NCBI GenBank assembly: GCA_941918925.1
Contig: OW799234.1
Location: 111,451,128-111,515,127 of the forward strand
Origin: Phyto melanocephala
Lineage: Eukaryota > Arthropoda > Insecta > Diptera > Rhinophoridae
Direction of reading: 5' to 3'
DNA: 64,000 nucleotides
Both the position numbers and the translations under genes were made by a program. Of this stretch, positions 45,391 to 56,079 are shown piece after piece (position 1 is the stretch's first letter; each line of letters starts with the position of its first letter). A model generated the notes under the pieces. It was not told the DNA's origin, searched no databases, and worked only from the letters and a program-made list of their open reading frames with translations.

Positions 45391-45658
45391 TAGGTCATTT
45401 CTCCACAAGTGTACCAACTTTTGAAATCGATGTCTGTCGATCGGGATGAAACTAATTTTGCTGAGAGCTATAGGTAATAAGTTACAGGGATGAGAAGAAA
45501 CACCTACTTGGGCAAAATGTCAAATTTTTACCCCCTATATCTCAGAGAGTTCTTGACCGATCTTATTAAAAATTTGTATCTGAGTTACTATTCAAAAGGA
45601 CTAGCGTTTGGAAGACATCGATTTCAAAAGATGGTACACTTGAGGCGAAATGGCCCAT
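45391..45658. mobile_element. ~268-bp inverted-repeat element
   Basis: The left arm reads GGTCATTTCTCCACAAGTGT then ACCAACTTTTGAAATCGATG. The right arm is the complement with few changes (GACATCGATTTCAAAAGATG ... GGCGAAATGGCC), about 45 bp each. The interior contains no ORF. No clear target duplication was found, so it could be a MITE or a segment of a longer palindromic repeat. Confidence 0.6.
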
Positions 45659-45659
45659 A

Positions 45660-47200
45660 TGTAAATTAGAAATTACAAATAGATTTAATTTCAATTTCCA
45701 TTTATTAATTTATTACAATAATAGTAACCTAGCCTATGGGCCATAATCATACTAAGTAACTAAATAAACTTTAAGTTAACCCTCAAAAACTCCTTAAGTC
45801 ATTCCTTATTTGTAACGGTGGAGTTAAATTTCTAGTTTTAATGTATTAGATACTTATATTTAAATTCTATGACAAAATAAACAAATCTAAGTGTATTTTA
45901 GGCCTTTTAAACAACAGGACCCATATATTGATTAGCCAGAGGGTTAAAATGCAGCACAAAAATACTTTTTGTTTTATTTTACATAAATCTGATGGACAAA
46001 ATATATAACAAAAAATGTAATGGTCACACAGTTTCCCATGTTGATTTACATTAAGATTGTGAACAAAAAACTGAGGTTTCCCTCTATCGAAAGCCGATGT
46101 CGGAATCTAGCTTGTTTAGGAAAAGAATTCTTTAACAAGTTATCAACAAAACTAATGTTACATCTTGCAATAAAAAGTCCGTAAGGGTTATAAAAAAATA
46201 AACAAGTATTTTCGTTTTTAATGCAAAACATAAATTTATTTGTTTAAGAATATTTTTCAATATATTTTGTGTAAAAATTATTATTTAAATCCCAACTAAT
46301 TTTACAAACATATGGAAATAATTTATGTTCTTAAATTTTTGTAAAGACACCACCTTTACAAATATTTTTTTAAATTTCATATCTTTTGAAATTGTTCATT
46401 TTTTAAATAAAATTTACATAAAATATGATTATTTAAATGTTTTGTAATATTTTCATTTTTAATGTTACTCCTTTTCATCTTTAAGCCGCTTTTTAATTCA
46501 AATTAACGATAATCGTAAATTATAAGCTGCCACCAAGTTAAGCACAACATACATACACATGCACTATTTGGTAAAAAGTTGTAACGTGCAGTATCGCGCT
46601 GGAAGATGCACTTGTTACATTGCCACTCAGCAATAAATAGTCAGTGCATGTCAACTTTAAATGACCAACCTAAATACGGTATTTAAGGTAAATTCATTCA
46701 CTTGGTTTATTTCTACTACTGTAAAAAGGATAAAAATAAATGGTCCATTTATTGAACATAATTTCCCATTTTGCTATTTTTTTGATTATCACAAGTAGGT
46801 TCCTGGGTTAATAAATATTGTATTTATCTACGTCAGTATAAAAAGGCTTTTAAAAACTCTTAGCAAATATTTTTGTTAATTTAATATTTGACGGCATAAA
46901 CGTTACTTCGAATAAGTATAAATTTTTGTTTGAGTACAAATGTTGTAATTTACTGAGAAATTATGTTTAAATATTTCCACTTACTGCAGTACACAGATGT
47001 AGAGTTTAGATCAATACATTCCATATAAATATCAAATGCTTTACTTAAAAGAGTAATTAAAAGCTTATTAAATTAATTTTATATGAAAACTTAATTTATA
47101 AACCTCTTAGAAAGCTGCTTAAATTTTTATGAGTTAGACCGTAAATGTATAAGAGAAACCAGAAAACATTGCCATCCAAATGGTGCTTAAAAAAATCTTA
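45660..47200. other. AT-rich spacer
   Basis: No gene or repeat is supported. The 61-residue - strand frame at 46046-46231 shows no motif. Confidence 0.5.
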
Positions 47201-47206
47201 TTATTT

Positions 47207-48443
47207 TATACTCTTCACCTATGGTGTCAAAAGAATACATAGCTTTGTTATTCGGATTGTAATTTATACAAGCTTATGGGGAATCAATTGATATAATGTC
47301 CGTCTGTCCGCATCGGCGTGCATGTTAAAATCAATAATTAGAAGGCCCCACATGTTCCACAGATCTGTAGGTGGTACATACCTTTTTGCAAATATTCAGA
47401 ACTAAATCGCTGATGAAATCTATTACAATCACCACAGTACTTTGATAACTGAGATATGAGCAAATGAACAAGACTGCCTGTGCTTTTTCACATAACTTTA
47501 TCATAAAACTCAATATTTTATTTATAACATTTTATAATTCTTAGATTTAATACAACTTTAGGATTATTCGCTCAAAATGTTAGACGAATCAGTCACTAAT
47601 GTGCAAAGTTATAGGCAAAAATAATTTTTTAAAAAATACATAAGTATTTTTTAAATTAGTTAAGTTAGTAAAAGTCCTAATTCATTTATGGAAACGTTAA
47701 AGTCGCAAACCACAGGCCATTGTCTCGAAAATTATATCTGAAATATTCTGAAAAATCACTGAGATATAAGCACAAAAACAAAAATAATTCGGTGTTTTTT
47801 CCTAAAATTTTCAAATAAAAATCGTTTTCTTCAGCTTCTGCACAACAGAAAGTAGCAATATGAGTATCAAAGAAAGGGCTTGAATAGAAAAATATATTAA
47901 AAAAAATTTTTTTTAAGTCCACGATGGCCGCCACCTCAAAATGGTGTACAGTAAATTTATGTGTAGACCAAATCTAGTAATTACATATATGCCAACTTTT
48001 ACCCCTTCAAGATTGGTTTTAGACGAAAGGGCCTGAGCACTAAAATATAGCAAGCTATGAAAAATATAAATTCAAGATGGCGTACAAAAAAAAATGGTGG
48101 ATAAGTGCGCAAAACAAAGTAATTAAGGCCTTGTTTCCTTCAACTCCCATAGTATTGGAACGAAATGAAAGGGTGTGACCAGTAGAATAAAGTAAGCTAT
48201 GAAAAAACTAAAATCAAAGATGGCGCCCTTAACATAATGGCGCATATCTTTTACTCAACTCCATTAATTTGAATATTAAACGAAGGGGCTTGACTATTAG
48301 AATGCAAAAACCTACATCATAATTCAACATCACAGATGTAGTCGAAAATAATAAAACTAAATTTCGTATAGCATTAAATCTAAAATTTAGGATAATCTGC
48401 AATGTGGTCACTATAAATACTTACGTAATGGTGAAGGGATATA
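47207..48443 (+). mobile_element. GATGGC-module element, most complete copy (~1.24 kb)
   Basis: The ends TATACTCTTCACCTATGG and ATGGTGAAGGGATATA are imperfect inverted repeats. A GTCCGTCTGTCCGCATCGGC segment follows the left end. The second half is modular, with GATGGC centres near 47922, 48076 and 48218 (spacing ~140-158 bp), each followed by a TACTCAACT or TTCCTTCAACTCCC segment and an AGGGxxTGAxxxxTAGAATA segment. Partial copies are at 16390-16800 and 38890-39790. No coding sequence is seen. A non-autonomous DNA element with internal tandem repeats fits best; the superfamily is unknown. Confidence 0.6.
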
Positions 48444-49019
48444 TCAGAAAAAATAACTGATTTAGGATTTTAGTTTTGCCACTTTTAGAGTACAGGTAAC
48501 TTTTCTACAACGTGGTACTTTTATAACGCGATTTCCCTACAGCGCGGTTCACAAAATGAGATTATTTTCCATTAACGCGGTATTCTTACCTCCTACAACG
48601 CTATTTTCGCGAAAAAGTTCTTAGAACACAATTTTTTTTTAATTTATTATCTATACATATAAAAATAAGTTGCATTGTGTTAATAATTGATGTTCTCTAG
48701 AATACGTAAACCGATTTGGTTTCTGTAAAGATCATATGAAAAGTGATGTCAATACCTAGGTTTCTATATATAAACGGTCTCTGAACATGTACTGGTTTGT
48801 AGTTATTTTAGTGAACACTGCATTCATTTCGAAATATTTGATTTAAATGAATTCGAATTGATTTGTTTAGTTTCTTTTTTGCACTACGAAGTGTGCAGAG
48901 GGTTCACTAGTTTTTATATAAAAAAAAAAGATTTTGCCGTAAATAAAATTCCAGAAGTCAAACATGTACTCTTTGTATGAAAAAACACGTTTCCCCGTTA
49001 TTAGAACATCAAAAATCAT

Positions 49020-49221
49020 TTGCAGAATTTATGCTCCGAGGATCTTTGTAATGTAGAAAATACAAAAATAGAAAACTTCTCACTAAAATGTATCGAGAAA
49101 GTTTTAAACCAGTTAGAAGAATATATCGTCGGAAAGGTATTTGAATCTGATAGTAGATCCATCTCTGATATTGAATTAGCACGACTAGAAACAAAACATT
49201 CGAGACAGACTGTTATCATAC
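49020..49221 (+). pseudogene. Short C-terminal-like coding remnant in the pogo-like element
   Basis: The frame reads MQNLCSEDLCNVENTKIENF, LKCIEKVLNQLEEYIVGKVF and SRSISDIELARLETKHSRQT before the nested MITE. Removing the MITE on paper restores the same frame for ~19 codons to a stop near 49640. The acidic/helical character would suit the C-terminal end of a pogo-type transposase, but no catalytic motif is present and the assignment depends on the surrounding TIRs. Confidence 0.35.
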
Positions 49222-49224
49222 TAA

Positions 49225-49583
49225 GGGCCATTATTATAACTTACCGATAACTAAAGTTAAAATTTTATCGGACAGATAACTAGTTTTTCGTTATTATAAG
49301 TTAAAGGGAAGATCACTCTACCTTTAACTTTTAACGTGAGGTTTATAATTAAAAGTTACCTGATTTTCTACCGTATAATTATTTACTATTTGCTTGTCGT
49401 TGCCACTAATAAATTTGTTCAGCATTTGCTTTGGTGCTGCCATACATAATAAATAATAAATACAATTTATGCTACAGGCAGGTTGTTATAATGAAAAATA
49501 CTTAATGATCAGTTTATTGCTCACGTTAACAAAAGTTACCTTTTATAACCATTAACTTTGTCGGCAAGTTGTAATAATGGCCC
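49225..49583. mobile_element. 359-bp PIF/Harbinger-type MITE with TAA TSD
   Basis: The ends GGGCCATTATTATAACTTAC and GTTGTAATAATGGCCC are inverted repeats, continuing inward through CGATAACTAAAGTTAA and TTAACTTTGTCGGCAA. TAA flanks it at 49222-49224 and 49584-49586. GGGCC-type ends with a TAA/TTA target are typical of PIF/Harbinger. It is nested in the pogo-like element and is therefore younger. Confidence 0.8.
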
Positions 49584-50029
49584 TAAGTGATGATAAGAGA
49601 AGAAGAGTACAGAATTGTAAAAAGTTGTGGTTTTAGTTTTATCTGTTTAAATAATTGAAGTGCATATGTATTATCAAATTATATTTTAAGTTTTAATAAA
49701 TATATAAATAAAAAAATAAATGAAAAAATATTTAAAGTACATACGAGTACCATATAAGAATCAATTTTACGATTTGCAACCAAAGACATAATGTTAATGT
49801 CTTCTACTACGCGATTTATTATAACGCGGCATTTTTTAGGAACCTATCTACCGCGTTATAGGAGGGTTACCAATACTTTCGCGTATTTTGAATTAAATAA
49901 AGTTTTATATAGCGAAAATGTTTATTAAAAATTCAGCGGACATATTTCGCAGAAGGGTATAAATAAAAAAACTCATATTTTATCCCTAAGCTCATAGTTG
50001 TTTTTTACAAATACTCAGATAAGTGATAT

Positions 50030-50284
50030 CTGTGGTTTTCATGGGCAACCGATTTTGTAAATTTTATACGATTTTGAGTTAATAATGCCATATTGCTTGG
50101 TTCTAAACGGCCTTTACTTGGTTTTAAAAATTTCTCAAATAACATGGATTCATTCCGATTATTTTAATGGCATAGCAACATAACTTCTATGTATAATCAA
50201 AAATCGTTCAACACTAACAAAGTTTTGTAGCTCTCCTGAAAAATTTGATTTTAAGACATACGTGGTTGCCCATTAAAACCACAG
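50030..50284. mobile_element. 255-bp MITE, copy B
   Basis: Begins CTGTGGTTTTCATGGGCAAC and ends GTTGCCCATTAAAACCACAG, with ATAT at 50026-50029 and 50285-50288. It matches copy A (951-1204) in inverse orientation with only scattered substitutions, including the inner TTTTGAGTTAATAATGCCAT and CTCCTGAAAAATTTGATTTT blocks. Having two copies 49 kb apart confirms the element's ends independently. Confidence 0.88.
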
Positions 50285-50288
50285 ATAT

Positions 50289-52133
50289 AAGAGGGTATAC
50301 ATACACGCAAAGAATAAACACGGTTGTAGTAATCGTAATCTAAGGCAACATACTATGATTGAAATATTTTATTTTAAATTAAAACATTAATGGTTGCAAA
50401 TTATAATTGATATGTTTAATTAAAATATTACGTATTAATCACATAAATACCTAAGTATAATTGAAATCGACAGTCATATCTCTTTTCTAACGCAAATTAA
50501 TATTTATTGCTCTCAGTTACGTTTTAATTACGTTTTTAATTACAATTCTTATACTTAAATATTGAACGACGAAAAACAGTTGAAAATAAATTATTGATTG
50601 CACTGTACTCATACCGTTGTTTCCCTAAACGTTTAACTGTTATTTTTAGTTTTAAATGTTTTTGAATATAATATTCGTTTTGTAAAAATACCATACTATT
50701 TTTGTCGCAATAATTTTGTACATTATAATATTTTTAAATGATATTAACTAAAATTATTCAAGCTCAAGGTCTTAAGACCTAAATAATTATTATTTTTAAA
50801 TGATAAAATTCAAACCTCCGTTGTGCTTTACATGCATTTAGAATAAGTTTTAGTAAAAACTATAAATAATTTCATTCTAATAATTGGACAAGTTGATTTT
50901 GCTTTGTGGCTACAGAATTACACTTGCTATTAAAATCAGGCATTGGTGTCGTACGTTAATGTGTCGCTTTTGGCTAAAAAGCAATTAAACAAATTGCTAT
51001 ATGTCCACCCCACACAAACAATTCAACACTGAACCAGAACCTGAACACATCAAATATTGTGCCAGATGAGAGCTTAACACTGAGCGCGCTAGAGAGATTA
51101 ATGCGAAATTATGAATAAATTTCTTTTTAAATAGTAGGGAAAAGAAGACAAATAACTTTTTTTTGTTTTCATTTCGGTTGTGTCAAATTGACATTTGGCT
51201 TACGAAAAGCATTCACAATCACAGACGTCTCACCAACAAACGAAAGATTAAAAACAAAACGAAAAAAAAGAGGTTGTGCATATTATTTAATTGTTACGCA
51301 AACGACTTAATTGCTAAAACTAAGATATATTTTTTAAACAGTTGGACCAGCCCACTGTCATTCTTACTGCAGCCTATAGAATGTTATGTGGTCTGCTCTT
51401 CATGAGGCCTTTTATCTACAGAGCTACTTGTTTCCTGCAAAAAGTCAAAAAATGTTTATATGTTTCCAAAAAAAAAATATTTTTGCATTTTTTCCTTGAC
51501 TTTTTTTCATAAGATTTCTGTTGACGACAAGCTTTTGCCGCCACATTTACTTGTTAAGAAATATATTCGTTTAACTGCTAGCTTTGTAAGGCTAAAAGGC
51601 ATGAATGAATATTGTACAATGGTAATGAATTTATACAATGGCATAAACTACTGCTGACACTGCTGCGATTTTAAGGCAAGTTGCTCTGCAAATCTTTGGG
51701 TAGTAGTAGCGAAAAACCTTTTTGGAATTTTTTTTATGCTTTGAAATTTATGTTTTATTTGGCTTTAGGCCACTATAAAAAATGTTAATTATTTTATGTC
51801 ATTTTGTATAATAAAATCTTATGAGAAACTTTAAGAAATCTTTTCAAAACTGTCAGCCATTTCAGCACATATCATCATTGGAAATTTTACCTACACCGGC
51901 AGCTCACAACATACGGAAGCTGTGCCCCAAATGCCTGGTTGGCATTAAGACAAATATTTTTCAAATTGATTATGGAAATTATTCAAACTGTCAGACCATT
52001 AACACAACAACGAACGTAATAACACCACTATGTATGTTTAAAAAGTTAAATAACAAATTATTTAGCCCAAATATATTTAATAACTTAATTTTAATATTCA
52101 TTTTCTCTTTTTTTATAGAAGTGCTAATGCACA
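50289..52133. other. AT-rich spacer
   Basis: No gene is supported. The 113-residue frame at 51821-52162 runs into the MITE that follows and has no recognisable domain, so I do not call it. Confidence 0.5.
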
Positions 52134-52136
52134 TAA

Positions 52137-52451
52137 AGGCCATGACTGACTATCAGATTTAGTCGTTCGATATGTCAAAAATTGTATGTGTGTTCAGAAA
52201 GTGTGATAGTGTGGACACAAAGTGCACATGTGTGACAGATTTTTTTTGGCAAGTGTGTCCGATTTGATAATCTTTTGGAAACTTTCATAAAATAATAGTT
52301 TCCGTGCGATCAGAGTTGCTTTTTCTAAGCAAGTATGACAGTGTGTCATCCAATAACACATTTTGTTGCGATTTTTTCATGTAGGACAGAAAACTATCAG
52401 ATTTTTTTTTGACATAATCGCACGACTTTGTAGGATAGTCAGTCATGGCCT
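52137..52451. mobile_element. 315-bp MITE with TAA TSD
   Basis: The ends AGGCCATGACTGACTATC and GATAGTCAGTCATGGCCT are perfect inverted repeats, and the pairing resumes inward (AGTCGTTCGATATGTCAAAA and TGACATAATCGCACGACT). TAA flanks it at 52134-52136 and 52452-52454. A GTGTGACA/TGTGTCATCC-type motif recurs inside. The 3-bp TAA target again suits PIF/Harbinger. Confidence 0.82.
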
Positions 52452-52454
52452 TAA

Positions 52455-53795
52455 GAAAGCCCATACCAGCTTATCAATTAAATATGTATCGATGGTCACA
52501 ACTAAAAAGGTCTTAACTTAACTTAATTTATTATAAAATTAAGTTTTCAAATGACTTCAAATTATTTCACACAAATACAAGCAATTCACACAATACGTAT
52601 CAAAATTAGAGAGTTTTACAAAAGAAATTAATTTTGATAACACAATTTCTTTTACGTATTTGTCTTCTCATGTAAAGTTCAATTATTTGAGTTAGGGCTT
52701 TATACCTGTGACCAACGATATGCACATATTATTCGTTTCCTTAATTTATTTTTGATATTTTTTCTAGAAACTTCTTATGCATTTCTTCAAGCAACTATCG
52801 CTTTTGTCACCCTCTATTTCATTCTAATATTTATATGGTCATATTAAGTTTGAAGTTTTTAATTCAACTCATGTAAATATGTATGTAGTTAATATGTATG
52901 TAGATTAAAATATTAGTTTTATCTCATTATCTTGCCTGTAATCTGCATGACAACGATTTGCGATGAATATCGCATTGTTTCGTTCAATCTCATTTTGCTG
53001 TGTTAAGCCCGGTTTGTAAAGTCAAATTTTGTTATGTGATTTTTATAAAGCGGATTATTGTATTCTGTTAAAAAAAAGAAAGGAATTATTTAATGTAAAA
53101 TAATTTTCATTATTTTGAAGAGAATTAACAGTCAGACAATATGGTGTTACCTCGTTTGTAAAAGGGATATAATAGAGACAAATGTGATAAGTAGAAAATA
53201 TTGAAGTTTGTTGTTACCAGAATTGCATTTCATATGGTGTAGATGTATGTGAGTTTCTCGTTTGGCCAGATGATCATAGACGAAAATTTCATTGATGATG
53301 TCTGCAGGACGATTTTTAATTTGTTTCTATATAGTGCAGCAGAGGGTAAGGTTGCTGTGTTAAAAGAAATTTCTTAAATTTTTCCTTAAATAAATTCAAA
53401 AGTGTTATGAAGAACTGCATGCGTTTTGTTATGCTTTAAATCAGCAATTTTCTATAATTGCATTCAGTTCGTTCCATTTTTTTCAATTTATTGACGACTA
53501 GATAAGCGATATTGTGCTTTACATTTCAAACTACATAGGAAAGTTTTTTAAGGTTTACTAGACTATTTTCTTACATCTTGTAAGTCTGGATTGTTACTTA
53601 ATTACTGAAGTGCACTCTACACTATGTTATTGTTTTTGCTTTTGATAGAAAATGATTTCTAAGCAATAGGGTTTTGTTTGCCTCCGAATACGTAATACGA
53701 ATAATTTTTTCATCGTTTTCTACTTGATTTCTCCACTATAGTTTCTGTATTTCTTGTCTGTACTTTCCGTGGCTAATTAATTTACTACAGTCTAG
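52455..53795. other. AT-rich spacer
   Basis: I see no supported gene. ATATGTATGTAG is duplicated near 52877-52902. Confidence 0.5.
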
Positions 53796-53799
53796 TCAA

Positions 53800-54430
53800 A
53801 ATCCAGCTCGTGCAGTATAATATTTTGTTTTGGAAAGATAGCTCTGATTTTTAGCTGCTTATCGACCCCAAAGTAGCATCTATCCATCAGTGTTTCCTTT
53901 TACTTATCTTAGAGCTGGTATCGTTCTTTAAGATAATGAAAGATCCGAGATATACACGTTTAGCTACTACCTCGATAATGCGACTGCCGGCAGTAACTAT
54001 TTTCATATTTGTAATACCTGTACCCTTAAATCAGTTACTAGCGTTGTATTCGTCCTGTTGTCATTTACCTCCAGACTCACTTAGGTGACGCAATCTTTAT
54101 ATTTGAAACAAAATTCATTAACATCCTGTTCCATGTTCCCAACAGTTATTATGTTGTCTCCTCATGCGAGGATGATTTGGCTCTTTGTGTTAATTATACC
54201 TGTTTTATTAGGCTTTGCACTTGCATAAATTCTCTTCCTATGATATCTATGGGTTCCGCATCACTTACTATCATTATGCAGGGGCGTGTTAATTTTGCTA
54301 GTAAGATATTAAATAGATTCTCTATTGTTTCTCTTGCCGAATGCAGCCTTATACTCGTTGTGGAGGAAAAGATGGTACCAAACTGTTTGTCAGGGTCATT
54401 ACACAGGAAAATAAGTAACAAATAAATAAC
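53800..54430 (-). pseudogene. RTE-like non-LTR reverse transcriptase, heavily decayed
   Basis: On the - strand ENLFNILLAKLTRPCIM near 54325-54275 and DAEPIDIIGREFMQVQSLIK near 54260-54200 correspond to the LFNxxLExxIR segment and the YADDIDIIGR active-site motif, with YADD altered. Farther on, SLEVNDNRTNT-like text and MDRCYFGVDKQLKIR near 53885-53840 correspond to the ANRCYFGLxxQLxSR segment after the RT core in these proteins. Frames change several times. The assignment rests on motif order and the diagnostic DIDIIGR string. Confidence 0.6.
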
Positions 54431-54749
54431 AAATTTCCAAGCTTATAATACATATGACCGCCAATGATATTTACGATAATATTGTTGTCCATATAATCAT
54501 CAATGATAGTGTATCATTTAACATTTAATATGTTTAAAAAAAACTACTGGCAACATGGCGTAATAAATTCTCTTTATATCGTGCACGCGTTGTTTGATAT
54601 ATCTTGAAGATATCATCAACTAAAAATTTCAGACTGTGTTCATACCACAATGAATTTTTTATCCAAAATCAAGTATAAAATATGAAACGTTGAAGAAAAT
54701 CCAATTGTGATCAATTGTGTAGAAAATTATTGACATGCCTAAAATAAAA

Positions 54750-56071
54750 GGCTCCACGAAAAGCTCCCCAATGAAATAAGGCCCAAACGAGAAATAAAAT
54801 ATTCTCCAAATTTTTTTCATACATTTTTGGGTGTTATTTCATATGAAATAACTCCCAATTTTTTTGGGCCGTTTTTCATTTTTTTTTGGAAATTATTTAA
54901 TTTATCATTTGGGGTTTTCAAATTATGAAATAATCTCCAATGAAATAGCACCCAACAAATTTTTAAAATTTGGGGCTTGTTTCATAGCGTGTATAATTTG
55001 GGTGTTATTTCATTTTGCATTCGGGTGTTATTTCATTTTTAAAGCTGTTAGTTTTTTGGGTGTTTGTAAATAAATTATATAAAAATAGGCCTTTTGCAAG
55101 AAAACTTCTAGCCTGTGAATTATTACAATATGTTTTCAAATACATAAATGATAGCGTTCTGGATTTGGATGGTGCGACCTTCGTAACAGACTACGAAATT
55201 AGTCACGGATGGCAATAATGATTGTTTTCCCTAAATCAAAATTAATCGGTTGTTGGTTCCACTTCTGCCAAGCAGTGAGGAGGTACATAATAACAAAGTG
55301 TAACTAACTGACAGCTTTTATACATACAACGTATATTTTCTCCATCTTGAATTCATGAGCAACCATTTTGTTTTTTTTACCTTTTCTTACGTACAATGTA
55401 ATAAGTTTATTATTTACATGAATGAAAATAATTTTTTGGTAGTAGGGTTTCAAAAACAAATATATTGGAAATATTAAACAATTCTTTGTGCATACTTCCT
55501 CACATCTCCTCACAAAATTACTGCCTTCTCTAACACATTGTAACTATAATAACGTCTACCATGAGTTGGATTTTCAAGTCATTCGAAAGTTTTAGGATAG
55601 CTCGTTGGTGGCTGATCTGAAATAGCTTCCATCGTATAAGGGAAAATAACTGCACTTTACTTAGTCCATTCACAAAACCAAAATTAGTCACTATTAAACG
55701 AGCGTTGTATGTTCCTTCACCAAAAAAAAAAAATTGATTATGAATGCTGGCAAACTTTCGAAGTTGCATATATCCTTATTATGAAGAAGACGCCTGCGTG
55801 CCTTCACACGATTTATATCAATAATTTTGCGATTTTGCTGTTGGTCCATATTGACTTCATGAAATCCTTAATGAAACTGACTCTTTTATGAATTTTGGGC
55901 ATAGTTTCATTTTTGTTGCTGATGGGGCTTATTTTATTGGGGGTTGTTTCGTTTTCGCTTTGGGGTTTATTTCATTTATTTTCGGATGTTATTTCATTCA
56001 CTGTTTTTGAGGTTTACTTCATTGGGGATTGTTTCCTGGGCGTTATTTCATTGGGGGCTTTTCGTGGAGCC
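54750..56071. mobile_element. 1.32-kb TIR element with dense subterminal repeats and 8-bp TSD
   Basis: The ends GGCTCCACGAAAAGCTCCCC and GGGGGCTTTTCGTGGAGCC are inverted repeats extending through CAATGAAATAA. AAATAAAA is present on both sides (54742-54749 and 56072-56079), an 8-bp TSD, though low in complexity. Both flanks are packed with variants of GGGTGTTATTTCATT spaced about 25-35 bp: at least six, in mixed orientation, on the left (54770-55070), and about eight, mostly one orientation, on the right (55890-56060). Open frames in the core have no recognised motif, and the frame at 55895-56077 is just the repeats. The superfamily is unknown; hAT or P would fit the TSD length. Confidence 0.75.
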
Positions 56072-56079
56072 AAATAAAA

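Larger units (their letters stand above)
48493..49873 (+). mobile_element. pogo/Tigger-like DNA transposon remnant with nested MITE
   Basis: The left end CAGGTAACTTTTCTACAACG and the right end CGCGTTATAGGAGGGTTACC are inverted and followed inward by repeated ATAACGCG/CTACAACGC motifs on both sides (48493-48605 and 49800-49873). TA lies directly outside both ends (48491-48492 and 49874-49875). The CAGG start, ATAACGCGG-rich termini and TA target fit pogo/Tigger elements. A 359-bp MITE at 49225-49583 sits inside, so the original length was about 1.02 kb, consistent with an internally deleted copy. Confidence 0.65.

Noticed and set aside
51821..52162. 113-residue open frame, one of the longer ones in unexplained sequence
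   Set aside because: No recognisable motif, low-complexity C-terminus, and it runs into the TIR of the 52137-52451 MITE, so the end is not its own.
55895..56077. 60-residue open frame with repeated hydrophobic peptides
   Set aside because: It is a translation of the subterminal GGGTGTTATTTCATT repeats of the 54750-56071 element.
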